This document shows positions 46,635 through 59,463 of a stretch of 64,000 bases of DNA, piece after piece. Within the stretch, counting starts at the first letter, position 1. Every line of letters begins with the position of its first letter. The notes under the pieces are model-generated. The model searched no databases, had not been told where the DNA came from, and saw nothing but the letters and a program-made list of their open reading frames with translations. The DNA lies in the NCBI GenBank assembly GCA_013398615.1, contig VZSR01000479.1, positions 6,051,105 through 6,115,104 on the forward strand, read 5' to 3'. Origin of the DNA: Brachypodius melanocephalos. Lineage: Eukaryota; Chordata; Aves; Passeriformes; Pycnonotidae. Made by a program: the position numbers and the translations under genes.

Positions 46635-49600
46635 TTCTGCAGTTAGTGTTTTTACACTTTTAGCCTTTTTCTATCTTAATTTGCTTGCAGGATTTATTTC
46701 CATAATAGTGCCAGAAAACCCCTCAGGACTTTATGGGTTACTTTAAAGGAGCCAGGAAAAGGGATCCACAGATAGTAAGCCTGCTGCTAAAAAGAGTTAA
46801 ATTTGCTTGCCTCCCCACCTGAGCTTTCTTTTTTGTCTGAAAATCAAAGACATACAAAAATTGATGGTATTACAACTTTGCTGTTCTCTAGTAGCACAGA
46901 CAAACTGTCAAATACATGGATTAAGGGTAGTTACCTATATTTTCTCACTTCCATGATTATGTTGATCTCTTGAGATATTTATTTTTTCATCTCCTTTAAC
47001 TGACTTCAGCATAATTTCTGTAAAGGCATTTTACATAAAGCAATATAAATTTAGTCAAGTTCAGTCAAACATAGCGTTTTGTAATCTTCTTCCCCAGGTA
47101 GGAATAAAAATTCTCTTGATACTTACCTGACCAAATTGTTAGGAAAATACCCCCTGCCTGTAGTAACGGTCTTCATTTGCTGCTTCTGTAAAGAAAATTG
47201 GGTATTCCTCTAGCAATTTGGAGAAATACAAAAGAGAAGGTATTTCCTTACATTTCAAAATTATCATCTCCATTTGTACTGCTCATAGTTTGGTCCTGTT
47301 CCCCTCCCCAATCCTTTGAAGTCTTTGGTACCATTGGCTGAAAATAAAGTGAAGCATACAACAAACCTAGATTTAAAAGAAATACTCTGTGTTGCTGAAG
47401 CATGTTTGCTTTTTCTAATATACTTTGATAATAATGACTTTTTTGTCCCACTTTCCTGAGGTTAATAGAACCCTTTTGGGGGCCATGTCTGTCGGGGATG
47501 AAGTGCCTTGACCTGGTGACACATACAAAGAGATTTTGAAACACTGAGCGTTTGTGTTCTTGCTCTCTTTTTTAAAAATAGGTTCTTTGGGCCTTTTTTT
47601 TCCCCTTCCTTCCAGTCCTAAACCCATAAATACTGAGGTCAGTGGTTCAAGTGTTGCTAGTGTGAATGTTATATAAATCATTGGGAGATGCATGGCTGGT
47701 TTCTGACAGCCTGCCTTCCTGGGTTTTGCCAGCAGGATAAAAATGTTTGAAAATTTTGGGAAGTTTGCTTTAACCTCAGTGTTTGGCCTTTGGCTCCATT
47801 GTGGCCCTGTAGGTTTGCTGGGAACAATAGAGAGGAGAATTTGGGAATCTTTGTGAGTTTTCACTGCTTTCTCCCACGTCATACCATGGGAGGAAGTCAG
47901 CCCAGTTTATTCAGCTCAGGCTGTGCCCCTCCTCTGCTCTCTGTGGTCTGTGAGGTCCCTCAATATTCCTTACAGTGCTGTCTGCCCCTTCCCCTCTTCA
48001 CACAATAAATATTGATGTTACTGCTGACCATCTTTGCAGAAAGACTCAGGAACAATCGTGTGCTCACCAGAATATCCATACAGAGAGCAGACATCAGTGT
48101 GTTACAACACAACAATTTTTGACTAGCAGTAAGGTTTGCTCTAAAAGCTTTGGTGTAATTCTCAGTGGATTATTTTTCTTATACAGCAATATACTCCTGG
48201 GATCTAGCTGGTTTTCCAATTACTTTACACCTCTTCCTCCTGGGGAAAAAAGAAATAAGGATTAGTGTAATGTAGCTGTGGTAAGACAAGTTGATTTCAT
48301 TCTTGTGCTGTTTAAGTGATTGGAATTGTCAGATTTTTCTGACTTTAATCCCTTTTGATTAATTTCCCTATTTTATCCTTAAAGTAATATCTTGCTCTTC
48401 TATAAAATCATTCCAAAATAACCTTGAATATTTAGGGACACTCTTCTGCTCTCAGTTATAAAACTGTAAATCCACAGTAATGCTACACAGTTTCAAGGCT
48501 TTGCTTTCAATTTACACTGGAATGGACAGAGTCCTGGCTCTTACAGTAAAAGTAAAGGAAAAATAAAAAAGCTGTCCTTGAAATTTTATTCAATAGTAAA
48601 ACTACAATCCCAAGGTAGCAGGAGATTCTGCTGACAGCTCTGCAGGTTTAGATAGGAGTGTGTGACTAGATCCTAACAGTGTAACGGTCTTCCTCAGAAG
48701 AAAATTCTCTCCAGATTGTAAACATCTCATTGAAGGAATTATTATTTCTCCTTTTTCCTTAAGGCTGATTTCTTGTGAACTCAAAATGTCTCCAATTAGT
48801 GTATTTATTGCTATACCAAAGTGATTTACATTATACATTAGTTCTATGTAGCAAGATGTATTAGGGAAATACACTGCATTTATAAAATATATCTATTTTT
48901 GATATGTTTTAATTCTGAAACTTTGAAAGGTTGCATTTATCTTAAAATGACTGTTTGCATTCCCTGTAGGAGAACAGTCTTTCCTCAAGATTTTATTTAC
49001 ATGGCAGAAGATTTCAAGGCTTGACTTGAGCAACTCATAACCTTCTGGCACACTGATTAATGCTCCTCTCTTCACAAGTGCCCCCTCTGAAAATTAAGTT
49101 ATATATGCCAAAGAACATAAACATACTGTTTGCAGTGAATAAATATTCCTGTTAGAAGAATTTTATTCTTTACTTATGACTTTTGGAAGTCTCTGGACTT
49201 GTGTTTAAATGGCCATAGACACCTTATTGCCCTTTAAAGTTAGGGGGGTTGAGTGATATAATGTCAAGAAACATTCAGGTTCTTTGCTTTAAATTTGTAA
49301 GTTCTCTTCTCTGGAACCACAAATAACCTGAGTTTCCAGGGCTGTGAGACTAGTTTATCATCTTTATGGTTCTTAAATTTAGCCAAAACAATAAAAGCAA
49401 GTTGCAGGAGGAATTTAATTTGCTGCCAAGTGACAAAAGGCTTTAGTTCCTTTCTAGACTCTGACAGTGACACTCCTGGAGAACAGAGCTGAAAAGCAGC
49501 AGGTGCTGAAAAGCCTCTCCTTTTGCCTCTCACTTTCAGCATTATCTGCAGAATATTTAAACAAATTTTTTTGATTTTTAAAACCTATCATTATATCATA

Positions 49601-52014
49601 TCTTTAGGCATCTTTGGAAATTTCTCTCTATTGTTCTTCCACCAAACTGTCACTTTGATTAATTTAGAAAGAAGGTAATAATAAAAATGATTCCTCAGAA
49701 CCATGTGAAATGGGTTCTTTTTCTTATGTATATTTTGCAATTGGTGTTTACCATTAAATCTCACCATTGGTGTAAAAGCTTTATCAAAAACATTTATGTA
49801 AGCTCAAATGTTTTCAGATGGCCTATGCATTAAAATAAATAAATTTTAAAAAAACCAACTGCTTTCATTGTTTACTATTCAAACTCTGTTTAAAGTGTAT
49901 TTCTGCTGTAACGTGACAAAAGTACAATTCAAAGCAATGCTTGGAAAAGCCATGAAGAAAAATTCTGGAGTTAAAGAAACCCATCTTGGCAGAGTATGAC
50001 ACAGAATAGGGTCTGGTTTTTCCTCTTGGTTTCACATACTCCTGGAACAGGAAGCCCAGCTCAACCTCAGTAGCAATTTTTCCTGAAAAAAAGATTTCAT
50101 ATTCAGGTCCCAAAGCTTTGATTTCACCTGGTGATCAAGCAGAGTTTTCAGCAAAACATTCTAACTAGAGCACAAACAGAAATCTGCCAGTGAACTTTTA
50201 AATGTATGTGGATGTGTGTGAAGTTTACCAAACATTGATAAGAAAACTAGAAAGAAATCTGATAGGATTACTCAACTTTTCTTCAAATATAGGTACTAAG
50301 TAGAATGAAAAGAATTTTCATTAGAGATAATGCAGTTGTTAGGAATAAGTCAGGTATGAAGTAGCTCTAATCAGTTCTTTGAACAATTAAAAACCAGCTA
50401 TCAGTTCTTGGAGTAACACAAACCAGGTCAGGGAGAACTGACTTTCACCCTGCTGCAGAAAGCAATCAATTAGTCAAGTGCTTTGATTAGTTGATTAAGA
50501 AACACCTAGGTTCTGAATATGTATGAGATTCCTAGATCAGCATCCTCAGATCAGCAGATGATTCCTTTCAAATCACTTGTCCAGCAAGTTTGAATGGTTT
50601 GCAGTTCATGAATATACATTCCTCCATGCATTTATACATGAATTCCCTGGTTCTGCTCCAAGACCCTTAAGTAGGGAGTAGCTGTTGACAGTCAGTCTGT
50701 GATAATAGTGTGTGATTTATTTTATTTTCCTTTTTCCTTTCCTGTTTCCAACATGTTCCAGCACAATCATTTTAATGTGTGTGGTTTCTACAATCCCTTT
50801 TTCAGTAGAGCTGTACCTAAACAGGAGCTCACATTTAGGTAACAACATTGAATATTGGCCAAGATGGTATTTTCATAGGTACCTGTGCTTTTCTTTAAGA
50901 TCAAAGGAGTCCTGAATGTATGGACTGCAGAAATTTCTGCCATAGTTTGTCCTCCTGGGTGATTTGTGTGGTTAATCCCTGTCTTGGGGCTCTGACCACG
51001 CTCTGTCCTGGCGTGCACGGGTGGTGCACAGGATGGGGAGGGACACTGCCCATCCCTTTACCTTCCCTTTGCATCCTCCCTGCTCCTCTCACTCACACTC
51101 TTTGCCCTCACAACAAAGGCAGCCAGCTCTGCAATCTCCAGACACCATGGAAAGCTTTGCAGTCCAGCCTAAGCTCTGAGAAGCATGATGGTGCCAGCCT
51201 TTGAAAGCGTTGACATGGAGAATTATTGTTGAATTATTGTCTCGTGTTGAAAGAGCTGCCTGGTGCCTTCCAAGGCTCTTATTTGTGCTGCATTTCCTTC
51301 ATCTCTAAAATGAGATTAATTATATCTTCCATATAGCTGAGGTAGGAGGCTTTTTATATGTTCTACTGCACTTCAAAAACATCAACTGCTCCCTCAGTGT
51401 AAGCACTGTTACTGTGTCACAGAAAGTCCTTACTTCTGCTTCTTCTCTCTTCTCTCTAACTGTATTTCAGTGAATGAAAGTGCCTGGTCCTTCTTTTACT
51501 GATTTGATTTAGCTGGGGCTTTATACTGCCACAATCAACGTTGCATACTGTACACTGCTATCAACATCAAGTTTTAACACCAATTAATTTCATACGAAAA
51601 AATCTGAATTTGGCAGCAGGTTTTAGATAAGATCATGATACAGCTGTCTGGGATTCTTTTCAATAAAACTAAATTATTTACAAGAGAAATATTAAAATCC
51701 ACATAAAAGGAAATTGAAATACTATAACGTTATATTTTTGTAAGCAAATATTACACCGAGAGTACTTGAAGTTAATTCAGAAACAGCGGGGAACCTCATT
51801 AATGTTATATAATGCAGATAAGTATGTCTGACTTCACAGCAAGCATCTTTTCTTTCGGGTGTGTTTATGAGAACTGTAGCAGTATTTCAAGTTTTAGTTG
51901 CAAATATTCATTATCATTATTAGCTTCCATGAAATTATTGGTATTCTGTTGGTGCCTATTTTGTTGTCTTGTTCGTTAAATTCTGAGCACTTATAACACA
52001 CTTGTCAAGCAGAA
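46635..52014 (+). other. SPOCK1 downstream intron, fifth part
   Basis: No exon or transposable element recognised. The longest frame in the whole window (47415-47882, minus strand, 155 codons) lies here. It has no motif, and its length is about what chance yields in 64 kb. A GC-richer patch at 50.98-51.16 kb shows nothing specific. Confidence 0.45.
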
Positions 52015-52341
52015 ATGCCCTCTGTACACCAAAGTGACAAGCTGACAAAAGAGTTACATGATGATTTAAGTCCTGACTTCAGTGCAAGTAAACCCCAGAG
52101 GAGGGAAAAAAGCAATCCCATGTCAGCAATTGTAATAGATGGAAGAAGCCCAGTAGACACCCCAGTGACACTCCAAAGGTTTCAGGACTTGCCAAAGAGG
52201 CCAATTTCACAAGAACCTCGTTTGATAGCAAAATTTGTCAAGGAGGGGATAGATTTTTCAACGAAAAAGAGACAGAAACAAATTGACAATCATGTTTTGA
52301 AGTTGTTGGGATTTGCCATCTTAGAGAGAGGAGAAAATTAA
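52015..52341 (+). other. Coding-like 108-codon ORF of unknown identity
   Basis: The frame is open from about 51991 (eight codons before the ATG) to a TAA. The product is hydrophilic and coding-like in composition: charged stretches (KLTKELHDDLSPDF, KKRQKQIDNH), prolines, one hydrophobic patch (LKLLGFAIL), and no cysteine or membrane segment. A weak acceptor (TTGTCAAGCAG) precedes the ATG by two bases. A possible poly-A signal AATAAA lies at 52462-52467, about 120 bases after the stop. It could be a terminal exon of a nested or alternative transcript, a remnant of a retrocopy, or chance. I do not recognise the protein and do not assign a function. Confidence 0.35.
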
Positions 52342-52467
52342 CAAAGTCCAAATGTTTCCTCATCTTTAAAACTGAGTGTTACATTTGCTTTTTAGAAAAT
52401 TTGGTACGTTTTCCCATTATGTACCAGCATTGTTAAATAGCAATAATTATGTATGTATGAGAATAAA

Positions 52468-52510
52468 TATTTATTTTACCTACATAAAGAATATGTAGGT
52501 AAAATAAATA
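52468..52510 (+). repeat. Perfect 19-bp inverted repeat with 5-base loop
   Basis: TATTTATTTTACCTACATA (52468-52486) is followed by AAGAA and its exact reverse complement (52492-52510). Pairing breaks immediately outside the arms. It is by far the longest perfect hairpin I found in the window. Confidence 0.95.
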
Positions 52511-54110
52511 GGTAAATAATAAACAAAAGGAACCAAGAAGCTAAAAACTGAAACCTTGAAGCACATTATCCTATGGGGAATAACAAAATCTCTGGTTATG
52601 TTGTAAATTTTAATTTATTCTGAAGGAATTCAGTTAGTGATAGCTCCTCCGAGCATTCATTTGGTGTTTTTGGAAAAGAACTATATTATGGCTACAGAAC
52701 TCATTACAGTTGCAGCTTTGATTAAAAGCCTCTTAGTTTACTGAATAAGTTAAAGGTGAAGAAGTTCTTTTCAGCAAGATTCATGAAGGCAACACCACCA
52801 CATAGTCATGTGCATCTTGCTAAGCTTTGAAAAAAATATAGTTTTCCATCTTGAGTCACAAATCTTCCCCCTAAGGTTTGATATTAAATGATGTTTGTCA
52901 CAGTCCTTCAGATTTTTTCTCTTGCTTTGAGGAGAGCTTTGATGAGTTGCAGTGGAGTCTCTGTCCACAAACCCCTGAAGCACTGGAGGCCTCCTGCAAC
53001 CTTCCAGGAAAATCAGGGATCCCATCTTGGAACTGATGAAGAAGACAGTTCCCCTGTTTCTTCCTTTGTAGTAGATTCGATTATTTACTGGATGGGTTTT
53101 ATTTTTAGGCTGGAAAATCACCAAGTTCATGTCACATATACCAAGAAGAAGAATATCTATCCACTACCTGTTTTAATGTAGAGTAGGCAGTATTTGAAGT
53201 GTAAGATCTCACAGACAGTTTGTTCCTGGTATGTTTTAACTGAGATATTTTTGTGAAATATGCAACAAGAAAAACAAGCTGGGAAAACATTTTTGTCTTT
53301 TTTTTTTTTTGTGTGTGTGTTTCTTGTCTTCTAGAGGAAATGTCAACTGTGCTACAGAAAAAAGTAAATCATTAGAGTGGCTATGGGGAGAAAGACATCT
53401 CCCACATTCACCAGGGAGTTTAACTTTGGCACATGAGGGGAAGAGGAGCATGCAACAGGCATTGGAACAGCAAAAATGAAAAAAGGAATGATAAATGAAA
53501 TGTAAATTTGCTGTGCAGGTTCTCTGTACAATGAAATGATGCAGATAAAAGGTTAAATAAATTCAGGGGGACTGGTTGGTTGGTTTGGTTTGATGGTGTC
53601 GGACTAACGTGGAATCAAAGTTTTTCTTCTCTTGATACTACAGGGTCTGAAAGTCCCGAATTACTATTAAAATTAATGGATTTGAAAGTATTCATGAGGA
53701 AAGAGATCACTTGTGGGTGGGATTTTTTGCTTCCTTTAAGAAAAAAGGGTTCTTAGCAAGCTTTAGTGCACCTAGGAGAACAAACATTAAAAAATGTCAG
53801 CTTTACTTATCTTGACTTCAAATTCAGTGTTTCAGAAAATAATGTGTATATGATAAATGCTTCTTCCAAAAGTCGCAGAGGGAATGAATTGAACCCTTTT
53901 CCCCCATGGTGCTCTGTCAGGTAACTGTGATTTGTGGCATTTGTTTCAGCCGCAAAATTCATACAGACGAGCAGCTCAGATACTTATCACTGAATGCAGC
54001 CACTTAGTCAAAAAGATCCACAAAGCAAAGAAGCTCAGAACAGAAAATGTTATGGACCTTCTGCTATTCAGCTTCCTGAAATGTTTGAATTATGGATAAT
54101 TCCTTCCTCA
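52511..54110 (+). other. Region with two further coding-like open stretches
   Basis: At 52876-53034 a + frame without an ATG reads acidic, aromatic-rich sequence (FFSCFEESFDELQW, then PQTPEALEAS) to a TGA; a neighbouring frame carries on with DEEDSSPVSSFVVDS to about 53181. At about 53898-54098 another + frame reads RRAAQILITECSHLVKKIHK to a TAA. A T run followed by GT repeats lies at 53298-53320. None can be tied to a known protein; they may be decayed coding sequence or chance. Confidence 0.25.
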
Positions 54111-57100
54111 GGACTGGCATTCTGCTGCCTCCTGTTTATCTTCCTGTGGTATTTTAAGTTATCAGCATCTAATGAAACAAGGAGATTTGGTGTAGAGAAG
54201 AGTCGCAGTGCACAGAGGGAGCAGAGCATCTCTCTCTCCAGAAATGGAAAATTGAACAATCTTGGCCCATTGAGCAGAGCCCAGTGGGAGCAGAGCAGGT
54301 GTTGCAGGAGCTGGGAAATTGTGTGGAAGAAGGGAGAGCCCCATGAGATGGGTTTGGTGCAGCAGAACCCTGAGGGCTCATACCACACTTCAGTTTTGTG
54401 ATGTTGTTCTGTGGTGATGAAAAGCAAAATTTCTGCTTGTCCCACAGGTGTATTTCAATGATGTTGAGGTGCTCATGCAAGGGAATATACATTTTAAAAA
54501 TATGTGCATTGGGTGACGACCTTGTCTAGTTCCAGTTTGCATTTTTATCCGCCCATTCAGTGTTGTCCAAGCATGGCTGGAGAACAATAGAACCTCTCAA
54601 GCAGCTCATACAAATCAATTTTCTGCTTTAAATGTATCCCAGGCTATTCTGTTTGGTCCAGAACAAACCATTAATTTCTATAAGGGAATTTGTTTCACTA
54701 AGCATTTGCAAAGCTGAGCCCCATCAGTAGAGGATAAAAGGAGATGAATCCATGCAGGATTTTAACACAGCCCATGGGTCTGGTGTTGACAGCACACCAG
54801 TGCTGGTGATTTCAGAGATGCCAGTTCATCCAGATCTTGATTCATCTAAGAATTAATTAGCATGAAAAAAATAACAATAAAAATAGCTGAAAATAAAGCA
54901 CATATCTCAGAGGCAGATTTCAGCTTTGGACTCCCAATGTGTTAGTGATAAAACGAAGTTGTCTTCAGGGAATTAGGATGCTGATGGAGAGGAAAATGTG
55001 TGATCATTTGTAAGGCAGCAGCCTGCTCAAGACTTGTGTAATGGTTTCCGTATTCCTGTAGAATTGAATTAATTTGTCCTATCAAACACAAATCAGTGCC
55101 TGTCTGTTACAGACTTTTTTGTGATTCTTCCATGCAATCATAGCTTAAAGTGTAAGGTGAATTTTGCAGGATGTAGAACTCAGTTACTATAGACATTTCT
55201 GGTATTTCTAAAAAGCACAAGATGAGCCATTATTAAAAAAAAATAAATTAAAAACTCCCACATAGTATATTTACTTAGGAAAAAACTAATTGTTTTCATA
55301 CCTCCTTTTTGCTTTGGTATTGCTTAAAATATATATATAATAGAATAAAACAGCTTAGAAACACTGATGCTATGGCCTGTAGAAGTAGCAGAGAGTGTTT
55401 AGATTACTGCTGGCTGAGAAAGGAGTTCAGCAATTTTAGGCAAGGAAGCCATCATCTGTTGTCACCTGAGACATGCCCAACTGCCCTTCTAAGAGAGAAT
55501 CCTGCAGTAACTCAAATTTTGGCTGTCAACCCTTTCAGCTTAATAAGATGTGATGATTTTACATCACGTTTTTGCCTGTCACTGTAATATATGTATCCTT
55601 TGCAATCCCACACTTTTACATTAAGTATTTTTGAAGCAGGCAAAAATGGTAATATGACTTGTGCAGAAGTGAGGTTCAGTTACCATATCTATAGGTCTGA
55701 AGCTTCCTCAGGACAGAACCCAAATTTCAGGGGACACACATCAGTGCCTGAAATACAAAATCCTCCTTCCTTCCCTCACCAGCTTTTCCATAATATATTA
55801 TTGCTGTTTTCAAGAAGGAAAGAAAAACAAAACACCACTTGTAGAAAAGAAACTGAGGATGTGTTATTTTCTATTGAACATTCTTTTCATTTGTAAAGGA
55901 TTTTTAAGCTACTCTGTATTGCAATTTTCTCCTGTTAGTGCCACTTGAGGTTTATTACTATTCTATCCTACATGTGTTGTCAATAAACAAATCAAGACAA
56001 TATGCCTGAGTTTGGGAGCTGGGTGAAGGATACTGTGTTTTTACTTATTCTACCTCCTCCTGTTCAAGTGTCTTTGTTTCCTAGCTACCATTTGTATTTT
56101 CTTTATATCTCTGCTGAACATGATCAGAATTTACATTTGTGGCATAAACAGCTGTGATGCCAAACTCCTTTTGGGGCAAATTTTGTGGTATATTTGTGAG
56201 TGTGCTCTCCAGACCACACATACCCTTGGTGTGTGTAGAGTTTGCAGTGAGCCTTCACATGGTATTTTGAGTTCAGAGGAATCTGTATATGGATAGCAAA
56301 TGCAGTACTGGGCATATTTTAGACTACACATTCAAAAAAACCTCTGCTGTGTTTTAAATACCTGTATAATTTTTTATTGTTCCAGTTGGGACAGTTTACA
56401 CCTATTGAGTGTGTATAGAACCTCTTGGCAGGGCTGAAGTCTGCATTTGAATTGAAAAAGGCTTGATCTGCTTGAAAAATCGTTATGTTAATTAGGAGAA
56501 TACCATGTATAGCTGTTGTATTTGTGAGTAATCTCTCGAGGAACGTTATTCCAGCACCATTGTGTAAAAATTTGGGAGGGAATGGGATTCCATAAGCCAA
56601 AAAACAATTACATGACTGCAATGCTGGTTGTGATAACTTCTCTTAGGAAAGCACTTCCTTAAACTTTTGATCTTGTTCTATCTATTTTATCTATTCTATC
56701 TATTACCCTTAAAAACGGGATCTATGCATCCTTTTTTTTTTTTGTCTTTGCCTCCTACCTTTTCTCCCTTCTATCTGAATAGTACCTGTCTGGCATTGAA
56801 CATCATCATCTCCTAGATGACAGTACATTGTCACTGTGTTTCAGCATCAACAGAGGGACTGAAAAACAGCTTTGGGATCTCCACGTGTTCTGTCAGTGCA
56901 GTGGCTCCCACTGTGCTTTAGAGCAGAGTTTTACAGGAAAAGGTGCCCCTGTTAATGAAGCTGATCTGAAGCCCTGGCAGGAGGCACAGCTCCAGGCAGA
57001 GCTCTCCAATATTCTTCTGCCCTTGCGGAAGAGCACCACCAGCTCACCAGGATAAGGCAAGGAAAGGGGTGGCTCTGGCTGGGTATAACATGAGTGATTT

Positions 57101-59282
57101 GTTTTATCCTCTCTCTGTCCCAATTGGGCACCTGCCACTGCCTGGCTGGCACAGAGTCATGTTTTTATATCCCCAGGAATCTCTGTAAAAAGATTGATCT
57201 GTCATTTCACTCAAGGTTTGCAATACAGCCAGCACTCTCCAAACATCTGTTTTCACAGCTACACTCAGAAATAGCCTCTACTGAGACATTTAATGAAATT
57301 CAGTGAGCTATTTTAAAAATTACAACAAACGTTGAGCCACAACCTTTGGTTATCTGTGGAATACGTTGTAGCTAAGCAAGTTTGATATGATAGTGATTCC
57401 CATAATATAACACAGTGCAGTAGTAGATAGGGAGGCAGGAGAGTTTGGGGGTGACAGGTTGGGACAGGTCCTTGAGCCCCTCTTTTGAAGCAGTCAAGGA
57501 TTTATGTGTCATTTCCATGCTCTTAGACATCATCTTTCACAGGAGAATGCAAAGACTAAAAGGCTACAGCTGCAGTAGTGCCAGCTAAGCCAATATTGTA
57601 TGTTGTGATAATTAATAATTTTTATAGACTTTGGTTCTCCAAAGTACTGCATTTCTCCTTGGGGATGCAAAGTCCTCTAATGTCCACTGACACGGATCAG
57701 GCTTGTTAGCCCTCTGTGTTCTCCTCACAAGAGCCCTCAGAACTCTTTTGTTGCCACACTCAGTCAAAGCATAGAGTTGAGGCTTTTTGTATTCAGCAGT
57801 GTGATCAGGTCACTCCTGGTGTTAGAGAACAGGTTTCAAGTGCTGCTTCTGTTTTTGCAAGTGCCAATTACCATAACGTTCCTTTGTTGTGGGTGTCTTT
57901 TCGTCTTGCTCCTGAAATGGCATTAATCCGCCTACTCCAATTTAATGGATTAAAAAGAGACAATCAGTTAAAGTAATTGAGTAATTGAGACCATCATTTC
58001 ATCATCTTTGAATAGGGCAAAGCCTGTGTCCTTTGCTGTAGGTCCTTGGGTAGCATGGCACTGTCAAACATTACATCATTCTAGAGCTGCTTTGTCACAG
58101 CACACGAGAGGAAATATTCTCCAGCAGCATGGAGTAGAGAACATTTTAAAATGCTCAGGAGTGCAACAAGTACGTAATTCCTTCTACCTCAGAAATCCAT
58201 GGGAAGTAAAAGGTGGTGTAAGTGACTAAAAGGAGAGGCTATCTTGTGCTGTACATGTGCATATTTTAGTATATAGAAATATGTGCTCACAGGTATTTTT
58301 ATTTAAAAATTCTCAGGGCTTTTACTCTTTACACTTCATAAGTGAACAAGAAAATGTCATCTTGGGCAGCAATTATCACTGAATTTCTCACTAATATCTA
58401 ATGAAGCCGTGCCAGCTGTGTATCAAGAAATTTAACCCTGCTTCGTATCTAAATGGTTGTTGGCAGCTTTGGGTCCCTATAATGCTTTAAAACTGCAAAA
58501 TTACTCTCATTGCTTCTCTCAGAAGAAACCAATTTGGGATGAGAGTTATTCATGTGTGCAGTAAATTGATGCTCCTTGCACTGCAGTGGATGGAGAGTCA
58601 TCGCTGCAAACCTGCAGGATGGGGAAGCCAGAGGTGGGTGGGGATGACAGACATGAAATAGTTTAGGGCCATGAGACCATTACTAAATTTCAAGATTTTA
58701 ATAGTAGAGTTTTTCCTCCTTTGTACAAATTTACATCAGGTACCAGCCCTTCAGGTTATTTGCAAAGACAAACTTTTCATCCTGAGCCTCTGGTACAATC
58801 AGCTCACAAGTGTGCAAGCAGCCAGGGTGGATGGCAGATGGCATTTTAAGGTGCTGGTTAGACAAAAGGCTTCTCTCACCTGTGTGTCCCCAAGGGGGTT
58901 GGAGCAGCAATTCATTTCTAATTCTTCTTGACTCATTTCTCACTCTTCTCAGTGTGTGAAGCAATTCTTGCTTGCTCTTCTCTTGCTGTAAAGATTGGTG
59001 AAACAATCTTCCAGCGAGACAGATCAGTTGCAAAAAAATCTGAGCTCTCTTTAATCTCTTTAAAGAGAGGGGGAGTTGAGAAGGGAGGGAGCTTGTGGTC
59101 AACAACCTCAAAAGGCTCCAAAGAGCCCAGGCCACTCCTCAACCATGATGGGTTTTTAATATCATACATTGTTTGTAGCTCTGAGAGCTCACTCAGTTGC
59201 CAAAAGGTTACACAGGTTCTGCAGTTGCATGTAAGTTTTGCTGAGTATTTGGGGATTCTGTCTGTAGCTCCCAAGTTGTTAA

Positions 59283-59300
59283 TTTTTTTTTTTTTTTTTC
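59283..59300 (+). repeat. Poly-T run (18 T)
   Basis: Uninterrupted T run followed by CATTTTCAACTGGGTAG; no exon is credible after it. Confidence 0.8.
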
Positions 59301-59439
59301 ATTTTCAACTGGGTAGATAGAGGCTTTGTTTCCCAAATGTTTTGGGAGAAAAGGCTTAGATCACTGCTGCCTGTGTTTGTCCACTCCTTCGTTACAGAGG
59401 TTACAGGGTTTTTTTCTTTGTTATTTACAACTGTCTTGA

Positions 59440-59463
59440 TACATATATATATATAATATATGT
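59440..59463 (+). repeat. (TA)n microsatellite
   Basis: Alternating AT, with one AA break, between TTGATAC and TGTAAAATTAG. Confidence 0.8.

Noticed and set aside
46408..46746. Gly/Arg/Glu/Lys-rich frames in two phases
   Set aside because: Direct translation of the GGAA/GGGA microsatellite.
47415..47882. Longest open frame in the window (155 codons, minus strand)
   Set aside because: No motif or family resemblance, and a frame of this length is about what chance gives in 64 kb of this composition on two strands.
57340..57365. Sequence resembling the miR-9 seed region (CTTTGGTTATCT)
   Set aside because: The match stops after about 12 bases, and no precursor hairpin is visible around it.
58671..59320. 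Overlapping frames of 86-134 codons on both strands
   Set aside because: No recognisable product. I considered an old retroviral fragment but could not match any LTR or internal block.
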